From assembly GCA_963991775.1 (NCBI GenBank), contig CAXDRM010000009.1:1-27537 (forward strand): a stretch of DNA of 27,537 nucleotides. Reading direction: 5' to 3'. Below, piece after piece: positions 22,769 through 27,537 of the stretch (its first letter is position 1; each line of letters begins with the position of its first letter). Source of the stretch: CAXDRM01 sp963991775. GTDB taxonomy: Bacteria; Pseudomonadota; Alphaproteobacteria; Rickettsiales; JABIRX01. The notes beneath the pieces were generated by a model. The model did no database searches, was not told the origin of the DNA, and saw only the letters and a list, made by a program, of their open reading frames with translations. A program made the position numbers and the translations under genes.

Positions 22769-24580
22769 CTAAAGCTCAGCCAAATCATAATATTGCCCTG
22801 GTAAGAAAGATTTAGTCACTAGACGACCATCTTGAAAACGAAAAATTACCTCCACTGGATTATCACTAGGCAAGCCAAAATGTATGCGTGGATCAGAACT
22901 AGCTAAAAAACCTGAACGTCCAGCCTGCCAATCTTTATAATAAAAAACATTATTTTGTATAAGAGTTATTTTGCGCAAAAATTGCTGATTAGCCACTTTG
23001 AAACCAATCCAATTATCACTTTGCTGTTGCTGCTGTTTATTATTTTTTAAAAGACGCAAATAATTATTTTGTGCAGTAACTAATAAATCTAAATCACCGT
23101 CATTATCATAATCTATTGTAGCAACAGCTCTACTATCATAGGCAGGATCCAAAGCATCCGTTATTTGATAAGGATTAAATTTACCGGCAAAACCATCATA
23201 AATATTAAGACAATCTTTGCTTCTACCAAAAGCATGATCACTAGTTTCTGACCAAGCAGCCAAAAAGATATCTTGGGCTGTTGCAGCAATGTAATTTTCT
23301 TTAAGCTGAGCTTGGTAATTAGCGACCGGTAATTTCAAATGGGAATGAGGCTGCCCATTTTGATTGAGGGTCTTACTACTTAAAAAACCTGATGCAACAT
23401 AATTATCATTAAAACCATCTAAATTAAAATCGGCAAATACTGCACCTAAACTATAGCCACAATTAGTTAGGCCATAATCTTTGGCCAGGTTTTGCATAAT
23501 TTCATCGCGCTCTACATAATTATAATAATATGCATCTGCCTGAAACTTCATAGTACCCTGCTCGAGTGGTACTTTAACATTCGAAATAAATAAGAAAGGC
23601 TTAGAATTATTCGGTAGATAGTTAATATTTAAACTATGACCAAAACGCTGCAATGAAGTAATAAAGCGGTTAGTATTATTATAAAATTTTATTTCCTCTG
23701 GAGCATAATTATAAATTAGCTGACGATTAAATGAATTAGCAATAATTAGCTCATCCTGGCCATCTTCATTCAAATCACTAATTAACGCATCACGACTAAA
23801 AGTTGCAGCAGCAATATTTTCGCTCACAAAACTATTACGTTTACCATTTAACCATAAAAGATTTTGACTCGAGCCAAAATTATTATGCAATTTAGTTGGT
23901 GAAAATAAAAATCTCGTGCGCTGCTCACCAATGGTAATTTTATCAAAATTACTAGCCCATCTTTTAGGATAAAAACGATTCAGATATAAATCTATTTTGC
24001 CATCTTGATTAAAATCATACGGCAAGGCAGCATAATCTGGTATACATGCCGTGCTTAATTTATGTTGCGCTTGATAATGCAACTTACCTGATATATTCAA
24101 AAAAAATCTACTACAACCAATAGTGGTGATTAGTAAATCAGGCCAACCATTATTATCATAATCAAAAATAAATGGCGCAATTTGTGTTTCACGAAAACTA
24201 AATTTTAAATCTTGAGCAGCTTCAATATATTTTGTTGCTTGTTCTAAAAAACTTTCACCATTTTGATTAATATAAATTTGCGGCAAAGCATCTCCAGCTG
24301 AATCTACCGTAACAAAATCTTGTAAATTATCTTGATTAAAATCAGCTACAGCAATACCTGGAGCTTGGACATATAAACGCGAAAACACCAAATCAACATC
24401 ATTGCGATGCATATAGCTATTATCAAGATGTAAAAAAGGAGGAATAATTACTGCTGAATTATCTTGAAAAAGCTGAGTTTTTTCTAAATTTTCTGTATCG
24501 CGCCCTAACCTATCTTGCCACAATCCTACAGCCAATACTGTAATAATAATTAAAGCAGCACTAATACGTAATCTATTCAT
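22769..24580 (-). CDS. secreted FG-GAP/VCBS repeat protein with ASPIC/UnbV domain
   Basis: 603 aa. An N-terminal signal peptide or anchor (RISAALIIITVLAVGLW) is followed by at least six FG-GAP-type repeats with calcium-loop cores: DFNQDNLQD, DYDNNGWPD, DFNQDGKID, DLNEDGQDE, DFNLDGFND and DYDNDGDLD. They would build a beta-propeller like that of integrin alpha or CRTAC1. The last ~65 residues fit the ASPIC/UnbV domain (WQAGRSGFLASSDPRIHFGL, then VEVIFRFQDG). Extracytoplasmic and probably calcium-stabilised; such proteins often mediate adhesion or act in surface complexes. Its place next to the LamG pilin suggests, without proof, a common surface role. Confidence 0.88.
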   Translation of the reverse strand: MNRLRISAALIIITVLAVGLWQDRLGRDTENLEKTQLFQDNSAVIIPPFLHLDNSYMHRNDVDLVFSRLYVQAPGIAVADFNQDNLQDFVTVDSAGDALPQIYINQNGESFLEQATKYIEAAQDLKFSFRETQIAPFIFDYDNNGWPDLLITTIGCSRFFLNISGKLHYQAQHKLSTACIPDYAALPYDFNQDGKIDLYLNRFYPKRWASNFDKITIGEQRTRFLFSPTKLHNNFGSSQNLLWLNGKRNSFVSENIAAATFSRDALISDLNEDGQDELIIANSFNRQLIYNYAPEEIKFYNNTNRFITSLQRFGHSLNINYLPNNSKPFLFISNVKVPLEQGTMKFQADAYYYNYVERDEIMQNLAKDYGLTNCGYSLGAVFADFNLDGFNDNYVASGFLSSKTLNQNGQPHSHLKLPVANYQAQLKENYIAATAQDIFLAAWSETSDHAFGRSKDCLNIYDGFAGKFNPYQITDALDPAYDSRAVATIDYDNDGDLDLLVTAQNNYLRLLKNNKQQQQQSDNWIGFKVANQQFLRKITLIQNNVFYYKDWQAGRSGFLASSDPRIHFGLPSDNPVEVIFRFQDGRLVTKSFLPGQYYDLAEL

Positions 24581-24636
24581 AAATTGTAAATTTTACCTTT
24601 AAAATAGCGCTGCAAAATAAGCTAGCAACTTTATTT

Positions 24637-25110
24637 TTACAATCCCAAACCCCAATAATTATATACATCAAACACTTCCTCTTTCTCTTCTGCTTCCTCT
24701 TTCTCTTCTGCATTATTTCTATCATCCAAAACTTTTTTTGTAGCAGGGCCTAACACCTGTGGCAATAGTTTCTTCTGACTCATATCATTAACTAGTAATG
24801 AAGCTATAGACGCGGCGCTTTCTCCACAACAGCTAAAATCATATCCATTTTCATTAAACCTTAATTCTAATTTAGGTATAAAAACTTCTGCATCTTGTGT
24901 TGCAGAAAATTCTTGATGTCCTTCAGAGATTTTTGCCAACACTATTAAATCAACAGCTAATTTAATAATTTTTTTTATCTGATTTTCATCAACACCAAAA
25001 CTGCTTTGTTCGTCAGTAAAAACTTGATCAACTCCTTTTGCAAAAAACCTACTTTTTCCTAAAAAAGGTATGAAACTTGTCAAATCATGAACAATATCTT
25101 TGGCATCCAA
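24637..25110 (-). CDS. 3' part of a frameshifted ankyrin-like gene
   Basis: The open frame can be read from a TTG at 25110 (157 aa), but that start is internal: the same frame continues upstream as VAERLIDLGIKL, completing the repeat that is cut off in the 5' part. So this is the C-terminal half of a gene beginning at 25550. It shows LTSFIPFLGKSRFFAKG, a helical region, a CCGES segment and a low-complexity acidic tail (EEKEEAEEKEE) before YNYWGLGL. No family recognised. No ATG or Shine-Dalgarno supports separate translation. Confidence 0.6.
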   Translation of the reverse strand: MDAKDIVHDLTSFIPFLGKSRFFAKGVDQVFTDEQSSFGVDENQIKKIIKLAVDLIVLAKISEGHQEFSATQDAEVFIPKLELRFNENGYDFSCCGESAASIASLLVNDMSQKKLLPQVLGPATKKVLDDRNNAEEKEEAEEKEEVFDVYNYWGLGL

Positions 25111-25127
25111 TTTTATACCTAGATCTA

Positions 25128-25550
25128 TTAAACGCTCTGCAACTTTGTAAAACCATATGTTGCTGCGAGATATAGCATATTACTACACGGATGTTCAGAA
25201 TATTTAGAATTGATAATTTCATGTGGCGGAGCAAGATTTTGACGTATAATCTCAGACAATGGTTGCATAGTCCCCGAATTAATACTAATAGCATTTTTAT
25301 TAAAATTAGGATACTCACTTAAAATTTCTAATATTTGTTGTTCATCCGACAAAGAGCGACCTTGCATAATAAGGTTTTTAAATTTTGCAAATACCTCATT
25401 TACAATTCTTTGCGCTTTATCTGAAGGATTCTCATTAACATCTGGCAATTCCGGCCGCTCAGAAATAAACATGCTAAATATTGTTTCAAATAAACTACTA
25501 GTTTCTTTGTCAGCAACTGTTTCATTAGATACATTACCTTTTTCACTCAT
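25128..25550 (-). CDS. 5' part of a frameshifted ankyrin-like gene
   Basis: 140 aa from the ATG at 25550, chosen because AGAGGT sits 6 bases upstream and a strong promoter lies at 25575-25603; a longer reading from 25622 would span that promoter. No signal peptide. The end, LYLAATYGFTK then LQSV and stop, breaks an ankyrin-like repeat; one extra base near 25143 would give YGFTKVAERLIDLGIKLDAKD and join the downstream frame, for a protein of about 304 aa. Either a real single-base deletion (pseudogene), a sequencing error, or recoding. Single ankyrin-like repeats in orphan proteins are common among host-associated alphaproteobacteria, so an effector-like past is possible. Confidence 0.65.
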   Translation of the reverse strand: MSEKGNVSNETVADKETSSLFETIFSMFISERPELPDVNENPSDKAQRIVNEVFAKFKNLIMQGRSLSDEQQILEILSEYPNFNKNAISINSGTMQPLSEIIRQNLAPPHEIINSKYSEHPCSNMLYLAATYGFTKLQSV

Positions 25551-25574
25551 ATATACCTCTAAAAAATTTGACAT

Positions 25575-25603
25575 ATTATAACATGTTTCATAGAGAGGTG
25601 CAA
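25575..25603 (-). promoter_or_regulatory. extended -10 sigma-70 promoter of the ankyrin-like gene
   Basis: On the minus strand: -35 TTGCAC (25598-25603), 17-base spacer, -10 TATAAT (25575-25580) preceded by TGT. It is the same architecture as the promoters at 6298 and 7120. The ribosome binding site AGAGGT follows, 6 bases before the ATG. Confidence 0.75.
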
Positions 25604-25626
25604 ATAATAAAATAAATTGCAAAGAT

Positions 25627-25938
25627 TTAGTCTAAAATCACTACAACTTCATTGGGCTTGGTAAAGGAAACTTTTTTGCGCATTTCTTCTTCCAATAGAT
25701 CTTCATCTAGATTTTCTGGATCGAAAGCTTTGATACGCTTTTTATAAAATACTAAATCAGCTTGGTTATTTTCATATTCACCAATCAATTGCTGTAAATT
25801 ATGTTTTTTATCTTGAATAGTGGTAATGCTATATTCACCAACCATGAGCTGTAACAAAAAAAAACCACTGAAAAACAGCGTAAATAAGGCAAGAATTATG
25901 GTGCTAGTTTTTGGTTGCTTTTTAAGCAGAAAAATCAT
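25627..25938 (-). CDS. ftsB: FtsB/DivIC-like septum formation initiator
   Basis: 103 aa, the usual FtsB size. A short basic cytoplasmic start, one membrane span (~13-32, IILALFTLFFSGFFLLQLMV), then a coiled-coil segment (TTIQDKKHNLQQLIGEYENN, ~39-58) and a C-terminal part with DLLEEEMRKKVSFTKPNEVV, which matches the family's conserved end (RxxLxxxxPxE region). It acts in the FtsQLB divisome complex that activates septal wall synthesis. The start overlaps the ctpA stop by 4 bases, so the two are translationally coupled. In many alphaproteobacteria ftsB lies near eno or pdh genes; the ctpA link is less usual. Confidence 0.85.
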   Translation of the reverse strand: MIFLLKKQPKTSTIILALFTLFFSGFFLLQLMVGEYSITTIQDKKHNLQQLIGEYENNQADLVFYKKRIKAFDPENLDEDLLEEEMRKKVSFTKPNEVVVILD

Positions 25939-27224
25939 CTAAGTACTGCTAAACCATGAAGTAAATCTATCGCCCGCGCTAATTGGTAATCATCAGCATA
26001 AAGCTTAGTAATTGAATCATTAGCTTCTTTTTTAGCTTTATCTTCTTTAGCATCTTTATCAGTTAAATGACCCGATAATTTTGCTTCAGAAACATATTCT
26101 GGACGCTCTTCAATTTCTAAAGGAGTTTGCGCAACCAAGATATCAGGAGTAATACCTTGCGCCTGAATAGAACTACCTGATGGCGTATAATATTTTGAAG
26201 TAGTAAGACGCATGCCTAATTTTTTGTCAAGTGGCACTACAGTTTGTACTGAACCTTTACCAAAAGATTTTACACCAATTACTACCGCTCTTTTATGATC
26301 TTGTAAGGCACCTGCTACAATCTCTGAAGCTGAAGCTGAACCTTGATTAATTAACACTACTATTGGCTTACCATCAAGAATATCACCTTTTTCAGCATTA
26401 AAAACCTGCTCTGCTGTTTTATTACGGCCTTTGGTAGAAACTACTACACCGCCATCTAGAAACAGGCTAGTCACGCCTACTGATTGATCAAGCAAACCAC
26501 CTGGATTATTTCTTAAATCAAGAATTACACCTTTAATATCCGGAGTTTTAGCTAATAGTTTTTTATATTGGGCTTCAATACCATCAGTAGTATTTTTTGA
26601 AAAAGATGTAATACGTAAATAAGCTACATCATCAGCAAGCAATTTAGATTTTACTGAATCAATTTTTATTGTTGCTCTTTTTAAGGCAAATTCTAGAGGT
26701 TCACTTGCTCCTTCACGGATTACAGTTAGCTTAACAATTGAACCTTTAGGTCCTCTGATTTTTTGCACTGCTTGATTAATATTTAAATCACGAACTGACT
26801 CACCATCAATCATCGTAATATAATCTGCTGGCTTAATACCTGCTTTAAAAGCTGGTGTATCATCTATTGGCGAGACAACTTTCAAGAAACCATTATCCAT
26901 AGTAATTTCGATACCTACACCACCAAATTCACCATTAGTTTGTACATGAATTTCTTTAAAATCATCAGCATTTAAGAAGCCTGAATGCGGATCCAATGAA
27001 CGCAACATACCATCAAATGCTGAGTAAAAGAGTTTTTCTTCATCTATTTCTTCAACATAGTTTTTCTTGGTAATTTCGATGATTTTTTTGAAAATTTGAT
27101 ATTGATCAGTTTGGCTATCATTATTACCACCAATAATTTTATATTTGCTTGCTTCTGACGAAATTGACAAGCTGACTATTAAGGTAATAACCGCAACTGC
27201 TATATATTTTAAATATTGTTTCAT
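25935..27224 (-). CDS. ctpA: C-terminal processing protease CtpA (S41 family)
   Basis: 429 aa. N-terminal signal peptide (YIAVAVITLIVSLSISSEA), PDZ domain (~100-185, with GGVGIEITMDNGFLKVVSPI) and S41 catalytic core: LDLRNNPGGLLDQSV (~235-249), GSASASEIVAGALQDHKRAV with probable nucleophile Ser298, and GVKSFGKGSVQ with probable Lys323, spaced 25 residues apart as in E. coli Prc. A periplasmic serine-lysine protease that trims C-termini of periplasmic or envelope proteins. Overlaps ftsB by 4 bases; together they form a small cell-envelope operon. Confidence 0.96.
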   Translation of the reverse strand: MKQYLKYIAVAVITLIVSLSISSEASKYKIIGGNNDSQTDQYQIFKKIIEITKKNYVEEIDEEKLFYSAFDGMLRSLDPHSGFLNADDFKEIHVQTNGEFGGVGIEITMDNGFLKVVSPIDDTPAFKAGIKPADYITMIDGESVRDLNINQAVQKIRGPKGSIVKLTVIREGASEPLEFALKRATIKIDSVKSKLLADDVAYLRITSFSKNTTDGIEAQYKKLLAKTPDIKGVILDLRNNPGGLLDQSVGVTSLFLDGGVVVSTKGRNKTAEQVFNAEKGDILDGKPIVVLINQGSASASEIVAGALQDHKRAVVIGVKSFGKGSVQTVVPLDKKLGMRLTTSKYYTPSGSSIQAQGITPDILVAQTPLEIEERPEYVSEAKLSGHLTDKDAKEDKAKKEANDSITKLYADDYQLARAIDLLHGLAVLR

Positions 27225-27251
27225 ATCTAGATAATAAAGTAAGTTGCTACC

Positions 27252-27280
27252 TTATTAGCAAATAGCGAGTAAAAAAACAA
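27252..27280 (-). promoter_or_regulatory. candidate sigma-70 promoter of ctpA-ftsB
   Basis: On the minus strand: -35 TTGTTT (27275-27280), 17-base spacer, -10 TAATAA (27252-27257). Only about 20 bases separate the likely start site from the ctpA ATG. Moderate match. Confidence 0.35.
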
Positions 27281-27352
27281 GCTATGCCAATATATTTATT
27301 GACAGTTCTTAGTTTTTGTAAGAGATTAGCCAATCCTAAAAGCATTATATTT

Positions 27353-27427
27353 GCGGGTGTAGCTCAGAGGTAGAGCGCAACCTTGCCAAGGTTGAAGTCG
27401 TGGGTTCGATTCCCATCACCCGCTCCA
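27353..27427 (+). tRNA. tRNA-Gly(GCC)
   Basis: Complete cloverleaf: acceptor GCGGGTG/CACCCGC, D-arm TAGCTCAGAGGTAGAGC, anticodon stem-loop CAACCTTGCCAAGGTTG with anticodon GCC, T-arm GTGGGTTCGATTCCCAT, discriminator T (normal for tRNA-Gly) and an encoded CCA (27425-27427). It reads GGC and GGU codons. A TTGACA lies at 27299-27304, but the matching -10 is unclear. Confidence 0.97.
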
Positions 27428-27430
27428 TTC

Positions 27431-27534
27431 TTTTTCATTAAAAAAGCACATATTTTCCTAAACCTTGCACTCATTTGCCAGCATGCAAACTTCGTGCCGC
27501 GTTTCAGAAAAATCTGCACCTTTTTAATGAAAAA
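27431..27534. repeat. 104-base segment bounded by 14-base perfect inverted repeats
   Basis: TTTTTCATTAAAAA (27431-27444) and its exact complement TTTTTAATGAAAAA (27521-27534) bound an 76-base core right after tRNA-Gly. The core contains TTTGC...GCAAA (around 27475-27489). It has no open frame. It could be a small non-autonomous palindromic element, a tRNA-adjacent attachment remnant, or a chance AT-rich pairing that also acts as terminator. Confidence 0.45.
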
Positions 27535-27537
27535 TAA

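Noticed and set aside
25128..25160. Programmed -1 frameshifting in the ankyrin-like gene
   Set aside because: The shift point (ACA AAG) is not a canonical X XXY YYZ slippery site and no clear downstream structure was seen; mutation or sequencing error is simpler.
25085..25318. 77-residue frame over the ankyrin-like gene
   Set aside because: It is the third frame of the broken gene; the repeat logic uses the other two.
25551..25622. Longer N-terminus for the ankyrin-like gene
   Set aside because: It would contain the -10 and ribosome binding site of the gene; the ATG at 25550 fits both.
1..27537. CRISPR arrays, insertion sequences, phage or toxin-antitoxin genes
   Set aside because: No regularly spaced repeats, transposase, integrase, phage or toxin-antitoxin motif was found in any translated frame I read.

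Overview
The window is an AT-rich bacterial chromosome segment, most likely from an alphaproteobacterium on or near the Rickettsiales side. The evidence is the alphaproteobacterial order rpmF-plsX-fabH-ihfA-merR, the alphaproteobacterial form of SspB, a COQ9-type ubiquinone gene, an alphaproteobacterial-looking sigma-32 promoter before dnaK, and low GC. Unlike strongly reduced obligate intracellular relatives, it keeps a prephenate dehydratase, a class II DAHP synthase and proline synthesis (proC). It also has a TonB/TonB-dependent receptor pair and three type IV pilin-like proteins. The lineage is inferred from gene content only; no marker phylogeny was possible.

Layout. 1-54: a probable tRNA 3' end and a terminator. 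96-941: a two-domain 6-carboxytetrahydropterin-synthase-like protein, convergent with tonB and a ZnuD-like TonB-dependent receptor (938-3650, minus). 3750-5192: selO. 5193-7734 is an accessory patch: a pilin with a C-terminal LamG-like domain, lying between two copies of the last 137 bases of selO, then two unrecognised genes, each with a near-consensus extended -10 promoter. 7735-9588 (minus): sspB, proC and bamE. 9689-12621 (plus): rpmF-plsX-fabH-ihfA-merR, a tight ribosome/lipid/nucleoid operon. 12631-14499: rluD, a small membrane protein whose start codon abuts that of rluD, and exoD. 14625-15413: a second pilin type. 15562-17867: divergent pheA and DAHP synthase (aromatic amino acids). 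17897-21652 (minus): dnaK-dnaJ-coq9 behind a heat-shock promoter. 21848-24580: a second LamG pilin, convergent with a secreted FG-GAP/UnbV protein. 24637-25550: an ankyrin-like gene broken by one frameshift. 25627-27224: ftsB overlapped by ctpA. 27353-27427: tRNA-Gly(GCC), followed by a terminal inverted-repeat structure.

Most of the window is housekeeping. The less ordinary parts are: the LamG pilin cassette joined to a duplicated, diverged selO end; a pilin family whose three members all carry Ala before the cleavage site; three orphan genes with matching strong promoters, one of them frameshifted; a prephenate dehydratase with an altered TRF motif; and zero-spacer divergent starts at rluD. 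I saw no CRISPR array, transposase, integrase, phage gene or toxin-antitoxin pair. Nothing here can be called a demonstrated new system; the pilin/LamG/UnbV surface set and the orphan genes are the best leads.
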